The translations under genes and the position numbers were made by a program. Below, piece after piece: positions 1 to 10,142 of a stretch of 64,000 nucleotides of DNA. How positions within the stretch are numbered: position 1 is the first letter of the stretch; every line of letters begins with the position of its first letter. Origin of the DNA: JAAYTD01 sp964472015 (lineage in GTDB: Bacteria > Bacteroidota > Ignavibacteria > Kapaibacteriales > UBA2268); assembly GCA_964472015.1 (NCBI GenBank), contig CAYYIP010000001.1, positions 145,146 to 209,145 of the forward strand, read 5' to 3'. Below the pieces are notes generated by a model. The model saw nothing but the letters and a program-made list of their open reading frames with translations. It was not told the DNA's origin and ran no database searches.

Positions 1-661
1 TAGCTATTTTCCAAATAATAATATCAAATATAACAAATAATACAAAAACTAATTTTCCTAATAAAGAATTAATATCAACAACAAAATCTTTAAAACCTAA
101 AATACTATTAAAAATACCATGCATCATAATAGCTAATACTAATCCCACAATCAAATAAATAATTGTTAAAATTTTTGATTTAGAAAACTTAGCTAATGAA
201 AAATAATATCCCATAACAACGGCATTCAAAAAATGTCCTGGCACTGAAAATATCCCGCGCGTAATAGCATGCAAAGTAGAACTATCATATAAATATAATA
301 TATTTTCAAAACAAGCAAATCCCATAGATACAAACACTGCATAAACAATACCATCCATATACTCATTAAATTCTTTATTTCGCCATATCAAAATAAATAA
401 AAATAAAAATTTTAATGTCTCTTCCGGAATAGCAGCAAATAAAAACGATTCCAAAATAATATAAATAGTAGGCGAAACTAAATTATAAAAATAATTTACA
501 GAAAATGGTAATAATACAATAAGAGTTGCAACAGCTGACAATATCCCAAAAAAAAACGCTTTTGCCAATAATTTTAAAGGTTCTTTTTCATACTTATCCT
601 TTCTGTAAATATATATTAACAAAATAATAACAGGTAAAATAGATAATAATATTTGCTGCAT
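1..661 (-). CDS. PrsW-family intramembrane protease (C-terminus cut by window edge)
   Basis: This is an open frame from an ATG at 661 to the left edge: 220 complete codons, no stop. Its closest family is PrsW, glutamic-type membrane proteases that cut membrane-bound substrates such as anti-sigma factors. Visible hallmarks are a basic/acidic loop after the first helix (RKDKYEKEP, residues 20-28), PEETLKF with the paired glutamates at 80-81, DGIVYA then FACFEN (E119) at 103-120, PGH with H143, and MMHGIFN with H181. Most of the chain is hydrophobic helices, as expected for a polytopic inner-membrane protein. GGAGAG lies just upstream of the ATG, an unusually clear ribosome site for this window. 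It starts 26 bases after uvrA and is probably cotranscribed with it. The substrate is unknown. Confidence 0.85.
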   Translation of the reverse strand, partial: MQQILLSILPVIILLIYIYRKDKYEKEPLKLLAKAFFFGILSAVATLIVLLPFSVNYFYNLVSPTIYIILESFLFAAIPEETLKFLFLFILIWRNKEFNEYMDGIVYAVFVSMGFACFENILYLYDSSTLHAITRGIFSVPGHFLNAVVMGYYFSLAKFSKSKILTIIYLIVGLVLAIMMHGIFNSILGFKDFVVDINSLLGKLVFVLFVIFDIIIWKIA

Positions 662-687
662 AACTCTCCATCAATAAAAATGCAAAA

Positions 688-3504
688 TTATAATTCGTCA
701 CTTAAATATTTACCTGTAATACTATTTTTATTTTTTATAATATCATATGGATTACCTGCCGCAATAATATATCCTCCTTTTTCACCACTATCAGGTCCCA
801 TATCAATAATCCAATCTGCTGATTTAATAACATCTAAATTATGCTCTATAACAATAACTGTATTTCCTTTATCCACTAATTTTTGCAACACAATTAATAA
901 TAATCTTATATCTTCAAAATGTAATCCCGTCGTAGGTTCATCTAATAAAAATATAGTATTAGTAGTATCCGGTTTTGAAAGTTCAGTTGCTAATTTAACT
1001 CTTTGCGCCTCTCCACCTGATAAAGTCGTCGCCTGTTGCCCTAGTTTTATATATCCTAAGCCAACATCATTTAATATATTTAGTTTTTTCTTTAATTTAG
1101 GAATATTATCAAAAAATAACAAAGCTTCTGCTACCGTCATTTCTAGAACTTCATAAATAGATTTCCCTTTATACTTAATCTGTAAGGTCTCTTTATTATA
1201 TCTTTTACCATTACATATATCACAAGGAACAAAAATATCAGGTAAAAAACTCATCTCTAATTTCTTTAATCCTGCACCTTTACAAACTTCACATCTTCCC
1301 CCCGGCACATTAAAAGAAAATCTACCTTCTTTATATCCACGCATAATAGACTCTGGAAGTTTTGCATAATAAGCCCTAATAATATCAAATATTTTTGTAT
1401 AAGTCGCAGGATTTGAACGTGGCAACCGCCCAATAGGTACTTGATTAACTTCAATAACTTTATCAATATACTTAACACCAAAAATATTCTCATAACTTAA
1501 ATGGTCTTTTTTTGTATAATGTAATATATTTGATAATAATGGATATAAAGTATCATTAATTAAAGATGATTTACCTGACCCCGATACTCCCGTAATACAT
1601 ATAAATAAACCAAGTGGTATTTTTAAATCTATATTTTTTAAATTATTCCCTGTCGCACCTTTTAATTCTAATATTTTATTTTTATTGGGTTTACGAAATA
1701 TTTTAGGTGTTTCTATCTTTTTTATCCCTTTTATATATTGCGCCGTATAAGAATTATTAAGCGTTTCTCTCCCTAATTTATCTAAATTTTTTCTCTCTGT
1801 TGCAAAAACAACTTCACCACCTTCAGTACCTGCACCTGGTCCAAAATCAATAATATAATCAGCAGACTTTATCATAATTTTGTCATGCTCAACAACAATT
1901 ATACTGTTACCAACATCCCGTAAACTCTTCAACATATCAATTAATTTATTATTATCTTTTGGATGTAATCCTATACTAGGCTCATCAAGAACATAAGTAA
2001 TCCCAACAAGTTTCGATCCTATTTGTGACGCTAGCCTAATCCTTTGAGCTTCACCACCAGATAAAGTCGCCATTTTCCTGCTTAAAGAAATATAAGGTAA
2101 TCCAACATTAGATAAAAAACGTAACCGCTGCACTATTTCTTTAATAATTGTAAAAACAATATTTTTTTCAAAACTATTTAATTTACCTTCTATATCATCA
2201 AATACATTTATACAACTATCTATATTTAAATTTACAATCATATCAATTGTATATTCATATATCTTTACTGCACAACTTTCTTTCTTTAATCTTCGTCCTT
2301 CACATTCCGGACATTCTTTCCGTATTCTATAAATATCAAGCTCATTTTTATATTTCCCTGCCATACCCCTATCATAAAACTCAGATAATATATTAATTAT
2401 ACCATTAAACTTAACAGCTTCATTTATCTCCTCATTTATATTCCCGTACATAATATACCTTAATTGTGTTTTTGTAAGCTTTTCTACTGGTAAAGATAAA
2501 TCTATCTGCTCAACTTCTGCAAAATGTCTTAATTGAGTCCAAAAATTTTTATATATTCCTAAAAAAGGAACTGAACTTTCAAAAATAGATTTAGTTTTAT
2601 CCGGAATTAATAATTCTTCAGAAAATTCTTCTATTACACCTAAACCATTACAAGTAGGACATGCACCATAAGGCGAATTGAAAGAAAATATATTTGGATT
2701 TAATGTCCTATAAGATTTTCTACACACTGGACAAGAATTATTGATACTAAAATAATATAACTTTATAGGAAAGTCCTCTTCTACAATAAGCAAACTCCCA
2801 TCACTATGCGATAAAGCAACTTCACAAGAATTTTTTATTCGTGTTTCATAAGCTTCTGTAACATTACATTTATCAATAACTAATTCAATATCATGTATTT
2901 TATATCTCTCAATTTGCATATTAGGAAATAATTTTACAATATTACCATCTATCCTAACCCTAGAAAATCCATTCAGCATTAATTTTGTAAATAGTTCTTT
3001 ATAATGTCCTTTCCTGCCAACTACAATAGGAGATAAAATTAAAATAGATTTATTAGAAAATTCTTCATAAATTTCTTTTATAATTTGATTAATATCTTTC
3101 TTTATCACTGGGATATTACAATCTACACAATACTGAACCCCTATTTTTGCAAATAATAAACGTATATAATCATAGATCTCAGTAACTGTACCAACAGTAG
3201 AACGTGGCGTCCTTGATATAGTCCTCTGTTCAATAGAAATAGCAGGCGATAAACCCTCTATAAAATCAACATCTGGCTTCTTTAATTCATCCATAAATTG
3301 TTTTGCATAGGTGGAAAGACATTGCATATAACGACGCTGCCCCTCCGCATATATAGTATCAAACGCCAGTGATGATTTACCCGAACCAGATATACCTGTA
3401 ATAACAACTAATTTTTCACGTGGAATGCTTAAATTAATATTTTTTAAGTTGTTTTCTCTTGCTCCACTTATTACAATGTTTTCTAAATCTGATTTTATAC
3501 TCAT
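688..3504 (-). CDS. uvrA: Excinuclease ABC subunit A (UvrA)
   Basis: DNA-damage recognition ATPase of nucleotide excision repair; it acts as a dimer and loads UvrB. The 938-residue length is normal for the family. It has two ABC ATPase halves: Walker A GISGSGKSS at 37-45 and GVSGSGKSS in the second half, and two LSGGEAQR signatures. The zinc modules are intact: C258, C261, C282, C285 in the first half, and CEVC...CDIC in the second. The ATG at 3504 gives the canonical N-terminus (ISGARENNLKN). No uvrB or uvrC lies in the window. It sits between a T9SS cargo gene and prsW at the end of a long minus-strand run. Confidence 0.98.
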   Translation of the reverse strand: MSIKSDLENIVISGARENNLKNINLSIPREKLVVITGISGSGKSSLAFDTIYAEGQRRYMQCLSTYAKQFMDELKKPDVDFIEGLSPAISIEQRTISRTPRSTVGTVTEIYDYIRLLFAKIGVQYCVDCNIPVIKKDINQIIKEIYEEFSNKSILILSPIVVGRKGHYKELFTKLMLNGFSRVRIDGNIVKLFPNMQIERYKIHDIELVIDKCNVTEAYETRIKNSCEVALSHSDGSLLIVEEDFPIKLYYFSINNSCPVCRKSYRTLNPNIFSFNSPYGACPTCNGLGVIEEFSEELLIPDKTKSIFESSVPFLGIYKNFWTQLRHFAEVEQIDLSLPVEKLTKTQLRYIMYGNINEEINEAVKFNGIINILSEFYDRGMAGKYKNELDIYRIRKECPECEGRRLKKESCAVKIYEYTIDMIVNLNIDSCINVFDDIEGKLNSFEKNIVFTIIKEIVQRLRFLSNVGLPYISLSRKMATLSGGEAQRIRLASQIGSKLVGITYVLDEPSIGLHPKDNNKLIDMLKSLRDVGNSIIVVEHDKIMIKSADYIIDFGPGAGTEGGEVVFATERKNLDKLGRETLNNSYTAQYIKGIKKIETPKIFRKPNKNKILELKGATGNNLKNIDLKIPLGLFICITGVSGSGKSSLINDTLYPLLSNILHYTKKDHLSYENIFGVKYIDKVIEVNQVPIGRLPRSNPATYTKIFDIIRAYYAKLPESIMRGYKEGRFSFNVPGGRCEVCKGAGLKKLEMSFLPDIFVPCDICNGKRYNKETLQIKYKGKSIYEVLEMTVAEALLFFDNIPKLKKKLNILNDVGLGYIKLGQQATTLSGGEAQRVKLATELSKPDTTNTIFLLDEPTTGLHFEDIRLLLIVLQKLVDKGNTVIVIEHNLDVIKSADWIIDMGPDSGEKGGYIIAAGNPYDIIKNKNSITGKYLSDEL

Positions 3505-3551
3505 TTGATTTATAAATTCTATATTTTCTATTAAAAGATTAAAATAAAATA

Positions 3552-6500
3552 TTACCTAAGTATTGTTAATACATAATTTTTAGTTACACCTTCATATTTA
3601 ATAGAAATATTATAAGTACCTATTGATAAAAAATCAACTAAAAAAGAACAATTATCCTTTCCTAAACCTGCCGAAATTATTTTTTTAGTTAAAATCTTAT
3701 TCCCATAAATATCATAAATCTCAAAATTTATATCAGTATTAATAGGTTCTAAAATTTCATAATATAAATTTATTTTGTCATTAACCGGGTTAGGAAATAA
3801 ATTTTCTAATACAAATTTTTCTTCCCTAGTAATACGTCTATTTCCACATAAATTAATTAACTTAAACATTCCATCCTTAGTTTTAACATCTACCGATTTC
3901 CCCCAAAAATCAGAATCTTTTACAATTGCAATACAAGAACTATCTACTTCACAAAGTCCTGCAATTCCATAAATTTGTGCTAATACTCCATTGCTCTTAT
4001 AAAAATCACCTTCTATTTTAATTTTAAAATTACGTTTATCAGTATTTTTAATAACATCATTAGCTATTATTTCTGCCTTCCCAAAATTACTTTCAACCCT
4101 CGTAGGATAAAAAATACGTGGATTAATTTCTAAATTAGCAATAAATATACAAGTATCCTTGTACGCAACATTTTCTTGTCTCTTAAAGTTTAGCGGAATA
4201 TTTATATCCATTTCAAGAGGATCAGCTTGCACGGTCGGAATTTCTAAATTAACTGAGGCCGCATATTTCCCTAATTCAATATTTCTTACAATAGTACAAG
4301 GCGTTGCTATAAAATTCATACTAGCTTTTTGTGGTTCATCACCAATGTACTCAACTAACAACTCAATCTTTTCTTTACTATTAACATAAATAGGTAATGT
4401 ATTGTTTATTTTATAAGTACCATTAGGTACTATATTAATAGAATCTATCAATAAAGATGAATTTCCTAAATTAACTATCGTTAAAGTACGCTCTTTTATT
4501 TCTGGCATAAAGTATAATTGCATATGACTTAACTCTAAATCTGTCCCAATACCAAAACCTTTTAAGTCAATTGAATAAATAACATGCTCTTGATTTGAAT
4601 GATAAATAAATAACTTCGAATAAATTTCGCCAAATTTATCAGGTGTAAACCAAATATCTATTTCATAAATTTCACCGGGTTGCAATAATGTATCTTTTGG
4701 ATAATCTATAACATAAATCTCATTATTAGGTAAAGTCTCAACTCTATTAATCAAAATAGGAACGGTATCCATATTCTTAAATAAAGCAATTTTATTTATT
4801 GAAGTTTCCCAAACACATATTTCACCTAAATCAACAGGATTATTTTGTAAGTATAATAAATTTCTATCTCTTGCATTTAATGAAATTGGAATTTCATAAT
4901 TATGATTACACGATTCAAAAATTATCGAATCCTTAATATATCCAGTATCAAGCGGAAGTACAGTAACATAAACTGTTTTACACTCACCAACTTTTATAGT
5001 ATCTGGAATATTTTTTACTGTGAATTCAAAATGTTCGCCACTTTTAAAATAGTAATTCTCAAAAACTGCATCAGTCTTTCCTTTATTGCAAAATACCATC
5101 TCATATTCATAATCATTAGATGTACCTATTATTAAATTATCATTAATATGAATACTTGTTATTTCCATTTTTGGATATTCAATTGTAAATCCTGTTAAAT
5201 TTTGAACTGACTCTGGTAAAGAAAAATTAACTAATAAACAATTATTTTCCCCTGCAGAATATTCTATAAGCGAATTAGTATTACTCGATAAAGTAAATCC
5301 AAGCAAATCACGAGGCAAAAAATCAGAAAAAAAAGTTGTTCCAAATCCTAATTTACCCGTTAAATCAAAAAAAGATATTTGTGACTGTCCACCAAATTCA
5401 CCTCTATGAGCAAAAACACATATATTACCCGTTGGATTAAACCCCGATCCTAACGGGGTCTCTTCCGAACACATAATCTTTCTAAATAATGTTTTCGTTT
5501 CATTATCAAATATGTAATTTTCATTAGCTATTTTTTCAATTTTTGACTTGCCAGCTGAATTTAATGATAATCCTAAAAATCTTCCATTTTGAGAAACCGA
5601 CAAACTACTAATTAAATTTAAATATTTAGAAAATTTATAAACATCTATCTCTTTTATCTTAGGAAATTCATCTAAAGATAACAATTTAATAGTGTTATCT
5701 AATAAAGCAACATACATAATATTGCTTCCGTAATTATATACTATATCTACAATTGGCGTTTTTTCATTAATGTAATATTTAATAAAATTTCCACCGGTAT
5801 CAATAAATTGTATCTTATTAGAATACTTACTTGGACATAAAGCAATAAACCGTTTTAACGAATCAATAAGAACTTTTTTCGCCCTAAAGTTATCAACTAA
5901 TTTTATATTTTTTTCAATATTATTAGAATTACTAGACCGACATAATAATATATCTGTTATTTCATTTTTATCTCTTAAAATTATAAATTTTTCATCATCT
6001 ATGTATTTAGCATCTAAGTAATTAGAATTATCATCAATATAAATTGTCGTTATTGCAGCTGGTTCATCCTGCGAATATAAATCCCATTCTACAACCATCC
6101 CTGACGAATTAACCGTTACCACTTTTGTCGATTGAAAATTAAACTCAGCAGCATTAACTCTAGACGAATCATAATATAAACTAAGGGTTCTATTTCTATG
6201 AAATACTTGCGATACTTTAACTATCCCATTTGTTGTTAGAGTTTGCGGAACTTTCCATAAATATTTATATTCTTTCCCATCTATCGTATCAATAGGTTCC
6301 CATTTATTCCCCCCATCCGAAGAAAAACTTAATATAACAGGATGCGCAACTGCTTGTCCTCTCCATTCAATTAATACATCTTGACAAGGTGCAAAGTTTT
6401 CACCCCCAACTGGCGATATTAATTCTAATGTTTTTATTACCGGTACATCATATTCTTGTGTTACAAGTTCTAAACGTCTTTTAAGACCACCTGCATAATG

Positions 6501-7172
6501 AAATATCATAAACTCTCTTTTAAAAGGTTTATCTTCAGGTCTTGTATAGAGAATAGTCAATAAATAATCATTTCCCGGTAATAACATTTTAGGCGGTGGT
6601 GTTTTATCAAAAGAATTACCCGACCATATTTGCTTAAAATAAGGAGAAGTAAAAGTAATAGAATCTAAATGACAAGGCTCGAAATGTCTATATTGTAAAT
6701 AAATTTGAATAGGTTCTTCTGTCGTCTGTCCCGAAAAAACAACATCGTATATCTTACTATTTCTATCTGAATTTAAAAATGTAATAAGTGGAACAGAATA
6801 AGATAGCTGCGGTATATCCCTATAAGCAACTTCACCTTGATAAGTAACTATAAGCTCAAAAATAGTATTTCCAACCGTATTTATTTCAGACGTCCATTCT
6901 AAATATTGCCATCCATCTTGTGCTACATCAGAATATTTTATAGTCTTATTTATAATAGCATTGGATTCTAATAAAATAGAATTATTTTCATCTATAATAA
7001 CAGGAATGTTACCATCCTTTATAACTTTTATTTTAGAATAAAAAATAGGCGCCTTACCTACATCATAATAACAATCATTGTTCTTATAATAAATTACTAA
7101 TTCTGCATTTGAACCATATTGTAAGATTATACAAAAAAATAATAATATAAAGATAAACTTTATTATTTTCAT
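3552..7172 (-). CDS. Secreted multidomain protein with T9SS C-terminal sorting domain
   Basis: Large exported protein of about 1206 residues. The N-terminus has a signal peptide (KIIKFIFILLFFCIILQYGSNA). A central region has WD40/beta-propeller-like strands (for example VVTVNSSGMVVEWDL). It is followed by repeated ASH/choice-of-anchor-D-like domains with the pattern DLGE...NMDTVPI...PGEIYEIDIWFTP. The C-terminal ~80 residues match a type IX sorting domain: LFPNPVNDKINL, then FEIYDIYGNKI, ending in NYVLTILR. The protein is therefore predicted to cross the outer membrane through the type IX system. I chose the ATG at 7172; a TTG four codons upstream (7184) would overlap the previous gene. The ATG lies one base after the TAG of the upstream PH-like membrane gene, suggesting translational coupling. 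Ligand and biochemical activity are unknown. Confidence 0.8.
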   Translation of the reverse strand: MKIIKFIFILLFFCIILQYGSNAELVIYYKNNDCYYDVGKAPIFYSKIKVIKDGNIPVIIDENNSILLESNAIINKTIKYSDVAQDGWQYLEWTSEINTVGNTIFELIVTYQGEVAYRDIPQLSYSVPLITFLNSDRNSKIYDVVFSGQTTEEPIQIYLQYRHFEPCHLDSITFTSPYFKQIWSGNSFDKTPPPKMLLPGNDYLLTILYTRPEDKPFKREFMIFHYAGGLKRRLELVTQEYDVPVIKTLELISPVGGENFAPCQDVLIEWRGQAVAHPVILSFSSDGGNKWEPIDTIDGKEYKYLWKVPQTLTTNGIVKVSQVFHRNRTLSLYYDSSRVNAAEFNFQSTKVVTVNSSGMVVEWDLYSQDEPAAITTIYIDDNSNYLDAKYIDDEKFIILRDKNEITDILLCRSSNSNNIEKNIKLVDNFRAKKVLIDSLKRFIALCPSKYSNKIQFIDTGGNFIKYYINEKTPIVDIVYNYGSNIMYVALLDNTIKLLSLDEFPKIKEIDVYKFSKYLNLISSLSVSQNGRFLGLSLNSAGKSKIEKIANENYIFDNETKTLFRKIMCSEETPLGSGFNPTGNICVFAHRGEFGGQSQISFFDLTGKLGFGTTFFSDFLPRDLLGFTLSSNTNSLIEYSAGENNCLLVNFSLPESVQNLTGFTIEYPKMEITSIHINDNLIIGTSNDYEYEMVFCNKGKTDAVFENYYFKSGEHFEFTVKNIPDTIKVGECKTVYVTVLPLDTGYIKDSIIFESCNHNYEIPISLNARDRNLLYLQNNPVDLGEICVWETSINKIALFKNMDTVPILINRVETLPNNEIYVIDYPKDTLLQPGEIYEIDIWFTPDKFGEIYSKLFIYHSNQEHVIYSIDLKGFGIGTDLELSHMQLYFMPEIKERTLTIVNLGNSSLLIDSINIVPNGTYKINNTLPIYVNSKEKIELLVEYIGDEPQKASMNFIATPCTIVRNIELGKYAASVNLEIPTVQADPLEMDINIPLNFKRQENVAYKDTCIFIANLEINPRIFYPTRVESNFGKAEIIANDVIKNTDKRNFKIKIEGDFYKSNGVLAQIYGIAGLCEVDSSCIAIVKDSDFWGKSVDVKTKDGMFKLINLCGNRRITREEKFVLENLFPNPVNDKINLYYEILEPINTDINFEIYDIYGNKILTKKIISAGLGKDNCSFLVDFLSIGTYNISIKYEGVTKNYVLTILR

Positions 7173-7173
7173 T

Positions 7174-7662
7174 CTATTTTCCAATTTGTTTCTTCAATTC
7201 AATAAACAATTTTAAAATATCTTTCTCGTCACTAAATGTAGCAGTACGTACAAGATAAAACTTTTTATTATGTTTAATTTTTATTCTTATAATTCTTGCA
7301 CTATTGTTTACAACTTTTGTTGGACTATGCCCTATTTTAATCTTTTCTATATCACTAAAATATATTTTTTTTGCAAAAAATCTATTTCTAAAAATTAAAT
7401 AATCTTTACCAAATATAATCTGTCTTTTCTTTATAGTTAGTAAAATTAAAACTATTGATGTTATAACCGTTATTAATAACATTAATAAAACAATAGGATC
7501 ATAAATAACAAATGTAAATTCCCCATTATTTAAAAACGCACGTAAAACAATAAATATTATAAGTATTATTAAATATATAGCAAGAAATTGACCATAAAGT
7601 GTTAATTTCTGCGAAAATATTTTATCCCCTTCACAAATTTTTATATCATTACTTTTTTTCAT
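7174..7662 (-). CDS. Small membrane protein with PH-like domain
   Basis: 162-residue protein not assigned to a named family. Two hydrophobic segments (about residues 21-43 and 53-76) are followed by a basic C-terminal module: DYLIFRNRFFAKKIYFSDIEKIKI, then repeated beta strands and a final helix. That pattern resembles bacterial PH-like (bPH) domains found in two-helix membrane proteins. It ends immediately before the T9SS cargo gene and follows prfA by 72 bases in the same direction, so it is probably cotranscribed. A role in the membrane step of cargo export is only a guess from position. Confidence 0.55.
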   Translation of the reverse strand: MKKSNDIKICEGDKIFSQKLTLYGQFLAIYLIILIIFIVLRAFLNNGEFTFVIYDPIVLLMLLITVITSIVLILLTIKKRQIIFGKDYLIFRNRFFAKKIYFSDIEKIKIGHSPTKVVNNSARIIRIKIKHNKKFYLVRTATFSDEKDILKLFIELKKQIGK

Positions 7663-7734
7663 ATCAATTTTATTCCCATATTAATAAATTCTAAAAAAAA
7701 TAAAAATAAACCTAATACAACAAAACATTATAAT

Positions 7735-8814
7735 TTATTCAACAGATTGATTTAATAACTCAGTTCTTTCTAATATCTGAAGATTTTCAATAACAGATTC
7801 CATATTTCCTTCTACAATCTCTCTTAAATTATAATTCTTATTATCACCTTCTAATCTATGGTCAGTTACCCTATTCTGTGGCCAATTGTATGTGCGTATT
7901 TTTTCAGACCTATCACCTGTCTTTATCATAGCTTTACGTGAAGATGATAATTCATCTTGTTGCTTCTTTAATTCTATTTCGTATAATCTTGCTCTTAATA
8001 CTTTCATTGCTTTTTCTTTATTTTTTAATTGCGAACGTTCATCTTGGCATGAAACAACTATATTAGTAGGAATATGCGTTAAGCGTACTGCCGTCTCAAC
8101 TTTATTAACATTCTGTCCGCCTGCACCACCAGAACGAAATAAGTCCATTTTAATATCCTCCTCTCTTATTTGAATATCAACTTCCTCAGCTTCAGGTAAA
8201 ACCGCAACCGATGCAGCAGAAGTATGTAAACGTCCATTAGTCTCGGTTTCTGGAACCCTCTGTACCCTATGAACACCACTTTCATATTTTAACTTCCCAT
8301 AAACTCCATCCCCATTTACGACAAATATAATTTCTTTATATCCTCCCATTTGACTTTCATTGAAATCAATAACTTCAACTTTAAATCCCATAATATCAGC
8401 ATAACGTTGATACATTCTAAATAAATCACCAGCAAAAATACCTGCTTCATCTCCACCAGTACCTGCCCTAATCTCAATAATACAATTTTTTATATCATTA
8501 GGATCACGTGGAATTAACAATAATTTTAACTTTTCTTCTAAATCAGAAATAATTATTTGTAATTCATTAATTTCATCATAAGCAAGTTCACGTAATTCTG
8601 ATTCTGTAGTTTTGTCTTCAATTAATTCACGTGATGATGCCATATCATTACAAGCTTTTACGTATTTTTTGCCAACTCCAACCACATCTTGTAAAGACTT
8701 AATCTCACGATTTAATTCACGAAACTTATTTATATCATTTACAATCTCTGGAGCATTTAATTTTTCTTGCAAAAAATTAAATTTCTCAATTATCAATAAA
8801 ATTTTATTTAACAT
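7735..8814 (-). CDS. prfA: Peptide chain release factor 1
   Basis: Class I release factor that recognises UAA and UAG stop codons and hydrolyses peptidyl-tRNA in the ribosome. It is 359 residues, normal length. The catalytic GGQ loop is intact (RSGGAGGQNVNKVETAVRL, around residue 230). The codon-recognition segment reads RVPETETNGRLHTSAASVAV; the PET tripeptide fits the PxT motif of RF1 rather than the SPF of RF2. It lies downstream of rodA (30-base gap) on the same strand. No prmC methyltransferase is present nearby. Confidence 0.97.
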   Translation of the reverse strand: MLNKILLIIEKFNFLQEKLNAPEIVNDINKFRELNREIKSLQDVVGVGKKYVKACNDMASSRELIEDKTTESELRELAYDEINELQIIISDLEEKLKLLLIPRDPNDIKNCIIEIRAGTGGDEAGIFAGDLFRMYQRYADIMGFKVEVIDFNESQMGGYKEIIFVVNGDGVYGKLKYESGVHRVQRVPETETNGRLHTSAASVAVLPEAEEVDIQIREEDIKMDLFRSGGAGGQNVNKVETAVRLTHIPTNIVVSCQDERSQLKNKEKAMKVLRARLYEIELKKQQDELSSSRKAMIKTGDRSEKIRTYNWPQNRVTDHRLEGDNKNYNLREIVEGNMESVIENLQILERTELLNQSVE

Positions 8815-8844
8815 ATTTTTATTATTATTTAATTTAATTGTTTT

Positions 8845-10086
8845 CTATTTTTTTGTACCTCTATATGCATTCATTAATAAACCAGCAAGCGACATATTTA
8901 TAATTAAAGAAGTACCACCTTGACTAATAAAAGGTAATGTTATACCCATAACTGGAAATATACCTATAACCATCCCTACATTAACAAATATATGAAATAA
9001 AAACATAGAAGCAATTCCAAATGATAATGTTGAAAAAAATTTATCTTTAGAAAGATATGATATTGTTCCAGCCCTATGTACTATCATTAATAAAAAAATA
9101 ATTAAAATAGTAGCCCCAAATAACCCAAACTCTTCAGCAGGTATTGAAAAAATAAAATCTGTCCATTGCATAGGAACATAACGAAGTTGTGTAAGTGTAC
9201 CTTGTAAATAACCCTTCCCAATTATACCACCACTACCTACCGCTAGTATAGATTGTAATACATTATAACCTATACCTTGAGGATTAAGCCCGGGATTTAA
9301 AAATACATCAATTCTAGCCTGCTGATGTGGTGCAAGTATATCATATATATAATGGCTAATAATACCAGAACCTGTTATTAATATAACACCTATTATATAC
9401 ATATATATTTTTTTTCGAAATATTAATAAAAATAATGATAAAAACAATATCATTACTAAATATATATTCATACCCTTTAAAGCAACTATACCAGTTAATA
9501 ACATTGCAGAAATTAAATACAAATAATAAATATCAAAACCACCCCAAAATAAAATACCAACAAATATAATAATTAATACAACTGCAGAACCAAAATCAGG
9601 CTGTAATAATATAAGAATAAATGGTAATAATACTATTCCTAACATTATAGAAAAATCTACAATATTATTAACACTAGAATTGTATTTTGATAAATATTTT
9701 GATAACATTAATAAAGTAGCAACCTTAGCTAATTCTGCAGGTTGGAACGAAAACGAACCAAAAATTAACCACCCACGTGTCCCATATATCGTTTTACCAA
9801 AAAACAAAACAAATAATAAAATAGCTATGGATAATATATATATAAATATAGAACTAGATTTAATAAAATTTGATGGTAAAAAAGCAAATATAATCATAAA
9901 TCCAACCCCAATTAATGCAGATAGAATTTGCTTATTGAAAAAAATTAAATTTTTATCAAATAAAGCAGTGCCACTATAAATTACAGCTATCCCTATAAAA
10001 ACTAATAGTAAAGTCAACAATAAAGTTTTTATATCAATATATTTTTCTATTTTATCCAAATTAGATTTTTTTTCTTGTAGTAACAT
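8845..10086 (-). CDS. rodA: Rod shape-determining protein RodA (SEDS glycosyltransferase)
   Basis: Polytopic SEDS-family peptidoglycan polymerase acting in the inner membrane with a class B PBP. Length 413 residues with about ten hydrophobic segments. Family motifs are visible: RGWLIFGSFSFQPAELAK near residues 103-121, LLQPDFGSAV, and WTDFIFSIPAEEFGLFG followed by GITLPFISQGGTS near the C-terminus. The TDFIF and LQPDFGSA segments favour RodA over FtsW, but no mreBCD or mrdA neighbours support the choice here. It follows thiE by 56 bases and precedes prfA by 30 bases. Confidence 0.8.
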   Translation of the reverse strand: MLLQEKKSNLDKIEKYIDIKTLLLTLLLVFIGIAVIYSGTALFDKNLIFFNKQILSALIGVGFMIIFAFLPSNFIKSSSIFIYILSIAILLFVLFFGKTIYGTRGWLIFGSFSFQPAELAKVATLLMLSKYLSKYNSSVNNIVDFSIMLGIVLLPFILILLQPDFGSAVVLIIIFVGILFWGGFDIYYLYLISAMLLTGIVALKGMNIYLVMILFLSLFLLIFRKKIYMYIIGVILITGSGIISHYIYDILAPHQQARIDVFLNPGLNPQGIGYNVLQSILAVGSGGIIGKGYLQGTLTQLRYVPMQWTDFIFSIPAEEFGLFGATILIIFLLMIVHRAGTISYLSKDKFFSTLSFGIASMFLFHIFVNVGMVIGIFPVMGITLPFISQGGTSLIINMSLAGLLMNAYRGTKK

Positions 10087-10142
10087 CTATTTTATTTCTA
10101 TTATTATTTTTCTATTAATATTAAATATTTTTATAAATAATA

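Noticed and set aside
653..1156. Open frame antisense to uvrA
   Set aside because: Lies wholly inside the UvrA coding region on the other strand and shows only low-complexity sequence.
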